From Neobacillus terrae (GTDB taxonomy: Bacteria > Bacillota > Bacilli > Bacillales > Cytobacillaceae): a DNA stretch of 64,000 bases. The position numbers and the translations under genes are program-made. Positions 1-6,918 of this stretch are shown one piece after another. Each line of letters begins with the position of its first letter. Within the stretch, counting starts at the first letter, position 1. The notes under the pieces were generated by a model. That model was not told the origin of the DNA. It was given only the letters and a program-made list of their open reading frames with translations, and searched no databases. The DNA is taken from NCBI RefSeq assembly GCF_011393025.1, contig NZ_JAAOEO010000015.1, positions 34,305 to 98,304 of the forward strand, in the 5' to 3' direction.

Positions 1-17
1 GTTAGGGAGGAATTTCA

Positions 18-152
18 TTGAAAAAACTGCTTTTAGGTGTTTTATCTTTAATGGCTGTAACAGTATTTACATTTGGCGGTACAGCAGTTGGAAAACTTTC
101 AGCTGAATCAGCGGATACTCCGTCTGAGCACCCAATCCAGCCTCCAATTTGA
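18..152 (+). CDS. Phr-like secreted signalling peptide precursor (candidate)
   Basis: A 44-residue reading frame starts at TTG 18, preceded by a strong Shine-Dalgarno sequence (AGGGAGG) 7 nt upstream. The product has a lysine-containing N-terminus (MKKLLLG), a hydrophobic core of about 18 residues and a polar, proline-rich tail ending SEHPIQPPI. This is the layout of Phr/AimP-type pre-peptides, which are exported by Sec and trimmed to a short C-terminal signal re-imported by Opp. Such genes normally sit directly downstream of their Rap or other TPR-type receptor. That gene would lie left of the window and cannot be seen. The alternative is an unrelated small exported peptide. No known mature pentapeptide is recognised, so the family call is inference from size and architecture. 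Confidence 0.5.
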   Translation: MKKLLLGVLSLMAVTVFTFGGTAVGKLSAESADTPSEHPIQPPI

Positions 153-195
153 TCATTATAATTGCCTCTTTGTTTTTAAAACAGGGAGGCTTATT

Positions 196-292
196 TTAGC
201 TAATCAGAATTTATATCCATCAATTCTGAACGCATAAGAAAAGCTAAGGCATCCGCCAAAAAGGGCTTGGCAAATGCCAAGCTTTTCTAATG
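196..292 (+). repeat. Dispersed double-hairpin element, copy A
   Basis: About 95 nt holding two adjacent inverted repeats: AGAATTTAT..(C)AATTCT, then a long imperfect stem from AGAAAAGCTAAGGCATCCGCC to its partner ending GCCAAGCTTTTCT. Related copies occur at 34604-34699 and 53899-53993. All three are on the plus strand just downstream of a plus-strand gene. Confidence 0.8.
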
Positions 293-325
293 TAAGTTTA
301 TCTAATATTGGAAAGGGCCGTTCCC

Positions 326-354
326 TTGCATTTCAGTAAGAGCAGGAGTAAAAT
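326..354 (+). promoter_or_regulatory. Putative sigma-A promoter for the TPP riboswitch leader
   Basis: TTGCAT at 326-331 and TAAAAT at 349-354 are separated by 17 nt and lie about 20 nt upstream of the TPP aptamer. This is a consensus reading only; no start site is known. Confidence 0.5.
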
Positions 355-371
355 TTTAAGGAACTTAATAT

Positions 372-462
372 TAGCGGGAGCCTGTGGAATCAGGCTGAGA
401 GTGTGGCTAATCTGCCGCAGACCGAATGAACCTGTTGGGTAATGCCAGCGTAGGGAAAGCGT
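372..462 (+). ncRNA. TPP riboswitch (THI-box) 1
   Basis: The conserved THI-box blocks are present in order: GGGAGCC, GGCTGAGAG, then GAACCTG..GGGTAATGCCAGCGTAGGGAA. An intrinsic terminator follows about 40 nt downstream, so control is probably by premature termination when thiamine pyrophosphate binds. The obvious targets are thiM-thiD-thiE, but these start 450 nt further on, after a repeat and a gene fragment. Confidence 0.93.
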
Positions 463-500
463 TGTTGATATTTTTGTTTTCATGAAATATATCTGCAAGA

Positions 501-533
501 CAAGACACTTTGCTTACGCAATGTGTCTTTTTT
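501..533 (+). terminator. Riboswitch-associated intrinsic terminator
   Basis: Hairpin AGACAC(TT)TGC..GCA(A)TGTGTCT followed by six T. It lies at the distance expected for the expression platform of the TPP riboswitch. Confidence 0.8.
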
Positions 534-540
534 AGTTTTT

Positions 541-650
541 GGCTCTGTTAAAGCTCATTGTTGACTTTTCCTTAATTTGATTGAAGCAAAAGGAGCGAGA
601 CTCCAGCGGGAAAAGCGGTCCAAGGAGCGGAAATCACTGGCGAGATTAAC
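541..650 (-). repeat. MITE-like dispersed repeat, internally deleted copy
   Basis: Begins GGCTCTGTTAAAGCTCATTG and ends near GAGATTAAC. It matches both ends of the longer element at 41452-41687 in reverse orientation (shared TTGACTTTTCCTTAATTTGA-like, GAGACTCC and GCGGAAATCA blocks) but lacks the central portion of about 130 nt. Confidence 0.7.
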
Positions 651-686
651 GAAGTCTAGTTTTAAAACTGTGTTACTTTCGTACTT

Positions 687-890
687 GTGACTCCGGGTCT
701 TGTTTACCCTACTGATGCGAGCAGGGAGACGAGAGAAGAAGTAAAAGAAATGATTATTGCTCTGACGCCATTAAGGCGGATGGCATCACCTGAAGATGTG
801 GCAGGGCCAGTCCTATTTTTAGCTTCTGACTGGAGCAGATTTATGACAGGCCAAACCTTATATGTTGATGGCGGCTTTGTCATGAAGTAA
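687..890 (+). pseudogene. C-terminal fragment of a short-chain dehydrogenase/reductase
   Basis: The 67 encoded residues match the last quarter of SDR oxidoreductases: the PGxVYT-like strand, RMASPEDVAGPVLFLASD and the closing TGQTLYVDGGF. The Rossmann fold, the Ser-Tyr-Lys catalytic residues and the N-terminus are missing. Sequence immediately upstream is the MITE-like repeat, so the gene appears to have been cut at that boundary. A GTG at 687 has no convincing ribosome binding site, so a functional short protein is unlikely. The fragment sits between the TPP riboswitch and thiM. Confidence 0.85.
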
Positions 891-914
891 AACATTTCAA
901 AGGAGATAGATGAC

Positions 915-1721
915 ATGGAAAATACTAAATTAGCAAATTTATTAGAACTTGTGCGAAAGGCAAACCCACTGGTACATAATATAACAAACGTGGTAGTTAT
1001 TAATTTTACGGCTAACGGTCTGCTTGCATTAGGAGCGTCACCTGTTATGGCATATGCAAAAGAAGAGGTTGCTGAAATGGCGAAAATAGCCGGGGCACTT
1101 GTTCTTAATATCGGTACATTAAATAGTGAAACAGTTGAATCCATGATCCTTGCTGGACAAGCGGCAAATGAAGCAGGGGTTCCAGTTATTTTTGATCCGG
1201 TTGGAGCAGGAGCTACTTCTTTCCGTACAGAAACATCCCAGAGGATTATGAAAGAGGTAAAGGTTTCAATTATTCGAGGGAATGCTGCTGAAATAGCCAA
1301 TACAGTTGGGGAATCCTGGGCGATTAAGGGAGTAGACGCAGGAGAAGGAAACGGTGATGTAGTCGCCCTTGCCAAGAAAACTGCTTTGCAATTTGGTACC
1401 GTCGTTGCTATAACCGGCAAAGAAGATGTAGTAACAGACGGAGAAAACACGTTTGTTATCAAAAATGGACATCCTGTCTTAACCAAGGTAACAGGTACCG
1501 GCTGCCTTTTGACTTCAGTAATTGGGGCATTTGCAGCTGTAGAAAAAAATCTTTCTGAAGCAGCAGCTTCTGCCCTTATGAGCTATGGAGTCGCAGCAGA
1601 AAAAGCGGCAAAAAAAACAATTGAAGAAGGTCCTGGAAGCTTCCAAATTGAGTTTTTAAATCAGTTATCCAGCATAACAAGTGATGATGTTAGAAAGCAC
1701 GGTAAGATTGAAACTTTGTAA
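915..1721 (+). CDS. thiM: Hydroxyethylthiazole kinase
   Basis: ThiM phosphorylates 4-methyl-5-(2-hydroxyethyl)thiazole with ATP, salvaging the thiazole half of thiamine. The 268-residue length is typical of the ribokinase-like ThiM family. Visible motifs are PLVHNITN near residue 20, NGLLALGASPVMAY, the FDPVGAGAT segment, and VTGTGC near residue 195, which carries the conserved Cys of the active-site loop. The ATG at 915 follows AAAGGAGATAG. It leads a compact thiM-thiD-thiE salvage operon with a 13-nt gap to thiD. The TPP riboswitch upstream is the expected regulator. Confidence 0.97.
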   Translation: MENTKLANLLELVRKANPLVHNITNVVVINFTANGLLALGASPVMAYAKEEVAEMAKIAGALVLNIGTLNSETVESMILAGQAANEAGVPVIFDPVGAGATSFRTETSQRIMKEVKVSIIRGNAAEIANTVGESWAIKGVDAGEGNGDVVALAKKTALQFGTVVAITGKEDVVTDGENTFVIKNGHPVLTKVTGTGCLLTSVIGAFAAVEKNLSEAAASALMSYGVAAEKAAKKTIEEGPGSFQIEFLNQLSSITSDDVRKHGKIETL

Positions 1722-1734
1722 GGAGGCTACTAGT

Positions 1735-2556
1735 ATGAAAAAGGTTTTTAAGGCTTTAACAATTGCGGGCTCAGATAGCGGCGGGGGAGCAGGGATTCAG
1801 GCGGATTTAAAAACATTTCAAGAGCTTGGCGTCTTCGGAATGTCTGCTCTGACTGCTGTTACCGCTCAAAATACCTTAGGTGTTCAAGGTGTTTATCCAA
1901 TGTCAGTGGAAGCCGTTATTCAGCAAATCGATTCAATAGGTTCCGACCTGGGAACGGACGCAGTAAAGACAGGAATGCTTTTCAGTAGTGGAATTATTGA
2001 AGCTGTTGCAGGAAAAATCAAAGAATACGGCTGGTCAAACCTTGTTGTCGATCCGGTCATGATTGCAAAGGGCGGCGCTTCCCTTTTACAAAATGAAGCG
2101 GTGAATGCTCTTAAGAAATATCTGCTGCCCCTTGCAGCAGTAGTAACACCAAATATTCCTGAAGCAGAGGTACTTACCGGTCTTGATATTAGTAATCTGG
2201 AAGACCGAAAGCAGGCAGCGGAAGCAATCATCTCCATGGGTGCAAAAAATGTAGTGATTAAAGGCGGACATGGTGAAGAAGAGGAAGCAGTTGATTTATT
2301 ATTTGATGGCAAGGAGTTCTCCTATTTCACAAGCACTAGGCTTGAAACTAAAAATACTCATGGAACAGGATGCACCTTTGCTGCTGCCATCACAGCGGAG
2401 CTGGCAAAAGGAACATCAGTAAAAGATGCTGTTCAGGTGGCAAAAAGGTTTATAGAAGCTGCTATCCGCTATGACTTAGGAATTGGCAATGGGCATGGTC
2501 CTACCAACCACTGGGCATACAGGCTTGATCGTAATATAGAGGGTGAAAAGGAATGA
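1735..2556 (+). CDS. thiD: Hydroxymethylpyrimidine/phosphomethylpyrimidine kinase
   Basis: ThiD phosphorylates HMP and then HMP-P, giving the pyrophosphorylated pyrimidine used by ThiE. The protein (273 residues) opens with MKKVFKALTIAGSDSGGGAG and continues IQADLKTFQELGVFGMSALT, both ThiD hallmarks. VVDPVMIAKGG and NTHGTGCTFAAAI form the kinase active site. The start at 1735 is chosen because AAGGAGG at 1720-1726 lies 8 nt upstream; the frame is open 18 codons further, overlapping thiM without a ribosome binding site. It overlaps thiE by 4 nt (ATGA), consistent with translational coupling. Confidence 0.96.
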   Translation: MKKVFKALTIAGSDSGGGAGIQADLKTFQELGVFGMSALTAVTAQNTLGVQGVYPMSVEAVIQQIDSIGSDLGTDAVKTGMLFSSGIIEAVAGKIKEYGWSNLVVDPVMIAKGGASLLQNEAVNALKKYLLPLAAVVTPNIPEAEVLTGLDISNLEDRKQAAEAIISMGAKNVVIKGGHGEEEEAVDLLFDGKEFSYFTSTRLETKNTHGTGCTFAAAITAELAKGTSVKDAVQVAKRFIEAAIRYDLGIGNGHGPTNHWAYRLDRNIEGEKE

Positions 2557-3200
2557 TCAAAAGAGAAATCCGTGATTTGCTAAAGGTATATTTTATTATG
2601 GGCAGCAATAATTCCCCGGGTAATCCATTAGAAACAGTGGAAGATGCTCTAAAGGGAGGAGTTACTCTTTTTCAGTTTCGTGAAAAAGGAAAAGGCGCTT
2701 TAAAGGGTGAAGAAAAGGCTGAACTGGCAAGCAATATTAGATCATTATGCAAAGAATATGGTGTTCCGTTTCTCGTAAATGATGATATCGAGTTAGCCCT
2801 TGCTCTGGAGGCGGATGGTGTTCATATTGGACAGGAAGATGAACCTGCTTCTATTGTTCGCGGCAAAATTGACGGAAAAATTCTTGGAGTGTCAGTTCAT
2901 ACCCTTGAGGAAGCCAAAAAGGCTGTAGCGGAAGGGGCCGATTATTTAGGAATTGGCCCCATATATCAAACCTCTACAAAGGAGGATGCGAAGGGAGAGA
3001 GCGGGACTATCCTTATTGAACAAATTAGAGCCGCAGGAATGGATATCCCTATTGTTGGCATAGGTGGCATTACAGCAGCTAATGCAGGTGCTGTAGTAAA
3101 AGCAGGAGCGGATGGAGTCTCTGTTATAACCGCAATCAGCATGGCTGCTTCACCACTACAGGCTGCAAAGGACCTGGGTACTGCTGTAGGATTAGAGTAA
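2553..3200 (+). CDS. thiE: Thiamine-phosphate synthase
   Basis: ThiE joins HMP-PP and thiazole phosphate to form thiamine phosphate, the last condensing step shared by salvage and de novo synthesis. The 215-residue TIM-barrel protein shows FQFREKGKG (pyrophosphate contact), FLVNDDIELALALEADGVHI with its Asp pair for Mg2+, GIGPIYQTSTKEDA and the phosphate-binding VGIGGI. Its ATG overlaps the thiD stop. It is last in the thiM-thiD-thiE operon; thiC, thiG and tenA are not in the window, so this cluster is for salvage. Confidence 0.96.
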   Translation: MIKREIRDLLKVYFIMGSNNSPGNPLETVEDALKGGVTLFQFREKGKGALKGEEKAELASNIRSLCKEYGVPFLVNDDIELALALEADGVHIGQEDEPASIVRGKIDGKILGVSVHTLEEAKKAVAEGADYLGIGPIYQTSTKEDAKGESGTILIEQIRAAGMDIPIVGIGGITAANAGAVVKAGADGVSVITAISMAASPLQAAKDLGTAVGLE

Positions 3201-3325
3201 TTCTGACTATAAACAGCTTTCAGGCTGATGCGAAAACTTTGTGCTGGTCATAAATTGGACTATTATTGCTAATTTTGGGTAAAATGGTATACAGTGATGG
3301 CCAAAACAAAGTGAGGAGTGATGGG

Positions 3326-3721
3326 ATGAAGTCATTTGTAGTAGGATTCCACCAGCAGGATAATGTTGATGCTATGCAGGTTCAGAAATTAAGTGAGGAA
3401 GACTTTGAAAAGGCCAGTGAAGGCGGGACAAGGCATTTGTTTGAACTCGATACCAATATTGGCTTTTTTGTGTTCTTTGATGCGGAGGATGCAGATGGAG
3501 TAGTGTCCTACCTCATGCTGCAATATGAAGAGGATAATGAGGATCCAACTGCTTGTTATTCTTTTGCCATGAAGGATTTTTATGAGTTTATGGCTTTATA
3601 TTTAAATGATCTGGAATTTAATGAAGAAATCAATGAAGAAGACGACGAGTATGGACCAGTTCACCATCTGGCCCACCTGCTATTCCATATTGTTGAAGAA
3701 GGACAATCTGTAGAAGTTTAA
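3326..3721 (+). CDS. Acidic cytosolic protein of unknown function
   Basis: A 131-residue protein that I do not recognise. It is rich in Asp and Glu, especially toward the C-terminus (NEEINEEDDEYGPVHHL), with no signal peptide or membrane segment. The start at 3326 is preceded by GTGAGGAGTG; the frame is open 20 codons further upstream without a better ribosome binding site. It is a single gene between thiE and a convergent permease, with a strong terminator directly after it. Confidence 0.75.
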   Translation: MKSFVVGFHQQDNVDAMQVQKLSEEDFEKASEGGTRHLFELDTNIGFFVFFDAEDADGVVSYLMLQYEEDNEDPTACYSFAMKDFYEFMALYLNDLEFNEEINEEDDEYGPVHHLAHLLFHIVEEGQSVEV

Positions 3722-3723
3722 AA

Positions 3724-3757
3724 AATAGCCGCTCCCGTTGGGAAGCGGCTATTTTTA
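3724..3757. terminator. Bidirectional intrinsic terminator
   Basis: AAAATAGCCGCT..AGCGGCTATTTTTAT forms a strong hairpin with a U-run on both strands. It separates the convergent acidic-protein gene and the NCS2 permease, whose stop codon it overlaps. Confidence 0.85.
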
Positions 3758-5053
3758 TTTTACAGCAGAAGGATCAAGTTTTTCCCACTTTACGGAAACC
3801 TCAAATACGATAGCAAGCAGAAGCCCCATTAAAAGACCATTGCTGATTAAAGGACGGATAAGCAATGGCACATTAAGCAATACATCCGGAGATAGATTCA
3901 TGATTGAAACTCCGGCCAGCAAGGGAAAAGCAAACCGGAAGATACTCCTTGAATCAAAACTATGCGGTTTAACACTTTTCAGTGCTGTTCCAAACAGCTG
4001 CATATAGGCAACAAAAAGAACAGCATTACCGACTGTTGCCGGAAGCGTGGTGAAAAAAGAACCGAGTGCCGGAATTAAACCGAGCAGTGCAAACAGCACA
4101 CTGCCAATGATAAGCGGTTTCCTCTCCAAAATCCTTGTGCTTTCAAGCAGCCCAAGTGAAGATGTAAAGGGTGTATTAGGTACAAGCCCTAAAACTGGAG
4201 ATAGAATGGAAAAAAGTCCTGAAATAATAAAGGATTTCTTAAATTCACCTTTGCTTATTTCTCTTCCATACAGTCCTTCAGAGGCCTTGGGTCCGGAAAT
4301 ATTATTTGTAAGGTTCATTAATCCGGTAATAAATGCAGTTAATACAATACCAATCTCTAGGTTGGGCTTGCCCCAGGGGAACAATGTAAGTTTGATATCG
4401 CCGGCAGGAACCGCCTGTTGAGAACCAGGAAAAAGAAGGGTATATAAAACCCAGCCAACAATAATTCCAATAAGGACGGCAAAATTTCTTACCAGACCTT
4501 TGCCTTTCACACTGATAATGGTTGTTAAAATAACCAGACAGATTGAAAACAGGCTCACCGGTATGTTTAAATGCCCATTTGGAGTTAGTTTCAGCATGCC
4601 TTTAAAGAAAATAAGAATGAGCTGAAATGACAGAAGAAATAAATAAACAGACATAACGACTGGGGTAAACAATTTTTGTAGCAAAGGTATAAGATTCAGC
4701 CAGCCAACCAGGACCGCCACAACACCGGCCAGGATAATTCCTGTTGCAAGTGCGCCGCCCAGCCGTGTTAAACTCATGCCCGATGCGGAAGCAGATGTGC
4801 ACAAGCTTAGAATTAATCCCCACCAAAGCCCCGAGTGGCCTTCCATTAATGAGAACCGATGTCCCCATAAAGCCTGTACCATAGAGGCTGCTCCAATGAA
4901 AACAAAAGATGCTCTTAAGGCCATAGCAGTTTCCGCTGCAGATAGATGAAAGGCTGCTCCAACTGAAAGTGGAACAACAAGAGTATTAGCAAAGATAAAA
5001 AACAGCCATTGCAGAGACGCAAGGGTCAGTGTAGAAGGTGAAAGTTTAGGCAT
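3755..5053 (-). CDS. NCS2-family nucleobase permease (uracil/xanthine type)
   Basis: A 432-residue membrane protein with about 12 to 14 hydrophobic segments. The region NTPFTSSLGLLESTRILERK followed by GLIPALGSFFTTLPATVGNA matches the conserved part of NCS2 nucleobase:cation symporters (UraA/PbuX group), where a helix-breaking segment forms the substrate site. It resembles the divergent YwdJ-like branch more than classical PyrP or PbuX, so the substrate is uncertain. The start at 5053 is chosen for the GAAAGGATC ribosome binding site; the frame extends 17 codons upstream. No purine-riboswitch-like leader is seen upstream. Confidence 0.85.
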   Translation of the reverse strand: MPKLSPSTLTLASLQWLFFIFANTLVVPLSVGAAFHLSAAETAMALRASFVFIGAASMVQALWGHRFSLMEGHSGLWWGLILSLCTSASASGMSLTRLGGALATGIILAGVVAVLVGWLNLIPLLQKLFTPVVMSVYLFLLSFQLILIFFKGMLKLTPNGHLNIPVSLFSICLVILTTIISVKGKGLVRNFAVLIGIIVGWVLYTLLFPGSQQAVPAGDIKLTLFPWGKPNLEIGIVLTAFITGLMNLTNNISGPKASEGLYGREISKGEFKKSFIISGLFSILSPVLGLVPNTPFTSSLGLLESTRILERKPLIIGSVLFALLGLIPALGSFFTTLPATVGNAVLFVAYMQLFGTALKSVKPHSFDSRSIFRFAFPLLAGVSIMNLSPDVLLNVPLLIRPLISNGLLMGLLLAIVFEVSVKWEKLDPSAVK

Positions 5054-5194
5054 AAATAAGATCCTTTCTAGCTTAAATCCATTGCTAAGAACTATAGGGT
5101 TCACAATTTAATACTTTACAAGAAAAACCAAAAAAAATGAAGAAATAGTCTAAATAATGCAGGCCTGTTATAGGTCTTAATTTCCCTGAAAAAA

Positions 5195-5232
5195 GAGGCC
5201 GTCCAAAAGTTTTTTGGAACAACCTCTTTTTT
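5195..5232 (-). terminator. Intrinsic terminator of the HTH gene
   Basis: Read on the minus strand, AAAAAAGAGGTTGTTCC..GGACGGCCTCTTTT forms a hairpin directly after the stop codon at 5231. The flanking U-run on the plus strand makes it potentially bidirectional. Confidence 0.7.
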
Positions 5233-5461
5233 AGTCCTCGTCCTTCACATCAATATCTTCAGGAATAGGTTCATTTTTAAGTTCTTCGATAAGCCTTAAA
5301 TATTTTTCAAGCTGTTGAAAATGTGTGTTAAACTGTTCCTTGTATACAAGGTATTGATCCCCATCAAAAAGAGCCCTGATCTTTTTTTGGCGGATTAGTT
5401 TCTCGACCTGGGATTCGGGTACTGATAAGTATTCTGCTGTTTCTTTTAATGTAAGGTACAT
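5231..5461 (-). CDS. Excisionase-type helix-turn-helix protein
   Basis: A 76-residue protein starting MYLTLKETAEYLSVPESQVEKL. This is the winged-HTH (HTH_17/MerR-like) fold of excisionase-family proteins: a first helix carrying ETAEYL and a recognition helix carrying SQVEKLIRQKKI. It is followed by the wing, a leucine-rich helix and an acidic tail. The ATG at 5461 has TAGGAGAGGTG upstream. No phage or integrase gene is nearby, so it is probably a small chromosomal DNA-binding regulator, not a recombination directionality factor. Its target is unknown. Confidence 0.8.
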   Translation of the reverse strand: MYLTLKETAEYLSVPESQVEKLIRQKKIRALFDGDQYLVYKEQFNTHFQQLEKYLRLIEELKNEPIPEDIDVKDED

Positions 5462-5648
5462 CAAAAATTCACCTCTCCTACACTATACAAAACTTCCCTG
5501 CTAAAGACCACAGAAAAAAAGAAGGTTCCGAGACTAATTCAGCCAATTTTATTATCCAACTTTAAGTGGGTATAGTTTTTTATTTTGAGAAGAATAAAAG
5601 AGGTATATTCCTATTGATATCTTACAAATAAAGAGGTATAAAAGATTT

Positions 5649-6035
5649 ATGAGTGAGGATCGAAAACAAACAATTGATTCAAAGTATATACAGCAGCATT
5701 TAGCTAATGAGCGCACATATTTGGCCTGGGTAAGGACGAGCATAACGATTATTGGAGTGGGCTTCTTAATTACTAATCTTCATTTTTCAACAATGACCGC
5801 GAAGATTGAAATGAGTGATGTGCTCGCCAAAATAATAGGAATTGCGTCCATATTGTCAGGTATTTTGACTATTATCCTGACAACAATAAGATACTTTGCA
5901 AAAGGGAGAGATATTAACAGTCAAACCTTTCGTTTTTCAAAGAAAATGGTTGTCTATTTATCGGCATCTTTAATTATTATATTTGTTGTTTTTGCCATCT
6001 ACTTTCTATTTGCCTGGGGATTAATAAAGACCTGA
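5649..6035 (+). CDS. DUF202 (YidH-type) membrane protein
   Basis: A 128-residue protein with the DUF202 signature HLANERTYLAWVRTSITIIG near residue 20, in which the conserved ANERT-LAW-RT residues precede the first membrane helix. Two more helices follow (residues about 55-77 and 100-125). The function of the family is unknown; some members are linked to stress and ion homeostasis. The ATG at 5649 follows AAAGAGG. It is a single gene with its own terminator. Confidence 0.88.
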   Translation: MSEDRKQTIDSKYIQQHLANERTYLAWVRTSITIIGVGFLITNLHFSTMTAKIEMSDVLAKIIGIASILSGILTIILTTIRYFAKGRDINSQTFRFSKKMVVYLSASLIIIFVVFAIYFLFAWGLIKT

Positions 6036-6060
6036 ATTCATAAGAATTCAGGTCTTTTAT
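6033..6060 (+). terminator. Intrinsic terminator after the DUF202 gene
   Basis: GACCTGAATTC..GAATTCAGGTCTTTTAT is a perfect stem of about 11 bp, followed by a short T-run, and overlaps the stop codon. Confidence 0.8.
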
Positions 6061-6064
6061 TGCA

Positions 6065-6275
6065 GGCTCTGTTAACTGCGTTGTTTATATCGACTAAAAT
6101 GCGCTGCCTTTCCGCGGACTAACTGCCATAGCCTCCTCGCTCGTTCCTCACTGCTGCGGTTTTGACAGCCATTTTCCTCAGGACACTGAACTAGCATCTC
6201 CAAAAAACATCCCACGAAGGAAATGTAATGGCACTTTCGAGAGTGTAGCGGATTCTCTGCTTACTCATTTGTTAA
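6065..6275 (+). repeat. MITE-like dispersed repeat, degenerate copy
   Basis: Opens GGCTCTGTTAAC and closes TCATTTGTTAA. Internal blocks TTTCCGCGGAC, GCCTCCTCGC, CATCCCACGAAGGAAATG and GATTCTCTGCTT match the element at 41452-41687 in the same orientation, with many substitutions. Confidence 0.7.
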
Positions 6276-6330
6276 AAAAACGACATTAAAATTAACCAGA
6301 TACTTATTTTTAAAGGGCGTAAACCTGGAA

Positions 6331-6918
6331 TTAATTAATGCCATCAGTAAAGCCTTTCATTGTGTTTTCATCCATTGGTCCGACCATCTTCTTCTGAATA
6401 ATCCCCTTTGTATCGATAATGTAACTTGTAGGGATGGTAAACGCCTGATATTTAGTTCCAATCATTCCTGTTTCGTCAAGCAGGATGGGAAAAGTTATCC
6501 CATTATCTGTTATGAATTTTTGAACCTCTTCCTGACCTTTATCCATACTGGTGAGATTCACGGCAAGGATTGTAATCCCCTTATCCTTGTTTGCTTTGTA
6601 GAAGCTTTCCATATGAGGCATTTCGGCTTTGCACGGAGGGCACCATGTGGCCCAAAAATTAAGAATGACCTTTTTTCCGCGGTAATCGGAAAGTTTAACC
6701 TTTTCACCTGTCATTGTGCCTAACTTAAAGTCCGGCGCTTTTGTGCCTACATCCAGTGAAGTAATTTTAGTCCCAGGAATATTTTCGATAGCTGCCGCTT
6801 CCTTTGACCTTGCTTCTTCTGCTCGTTCTTTTTTTGCTGTTGTATTCCATATGTTTACCGCCACAATTACAGCCACAAGTGCAATAATGACATAAGATAA
6901 ACGCCTATTCTTCTTCAA
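6331..6918 (-). CDS. ResA-like membrane-anchored thiol-disulfide oxidoreductase
   Basis: A 195-residue thioredoxin-fold protein. An N-terminal anchor (LSYVIIALVAVIVAVNIW, residues about 7-24) places the domain outside the membrane. VGTKAPDFKLGTMTGEKVKL opens the AlkC/TSA-Redoxin domain, and NFWATWCPPCKAEMP carries the redox CxxC. FTIPTSYIID holds the cis-proline. ResA-type proteins reduce apocytochrome c haem-binding cysteines, while the related YneN/StoA proteins act on other exported thiols; the exact client is unknown. The TTG at 6918 is chosen because AAAGGAGG lies 8 nt upstream; a start 23 codons further out would hide the anchor behind a charged stretch. Confidence 0.88.
   Translation of the reverse strand: MKKNRRLSYVIIALVAVIVAVNIWNTTAKKERAEEARSKEAAAIENIPGTKITSLDVGTKAPDFKLGTMTGEKVKLSDYRGKKVILNFWATWCPPCKAEMPHMESFYKANKDKGITILAVNLTSMDKGQEEVQKFITDNGITFPILLDETGMIGTKYQAFTIPTSYIIDTKGIIQKKMVGPMDENTMKGFTDGIN

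Noticed and set aside
704..1486. Long minus-strand reading frame opposite thiM
   Set aside because: It lacks a ribosome binding site and recognisable product and lies wholly over the clear thiM gene.
3738..4421. Plus-strand reading frames within the NCS2 permease gene
   Set aside because: They mirror the codon pattern of the real minus-strand gene and have no initiation signals.
5231..5461. Phage excisionase marking a prophage
   Set aside because: No integrase, attachment duplication or phage structural gene is nearby; the HTH fold alone is common in chromosomal regulators.
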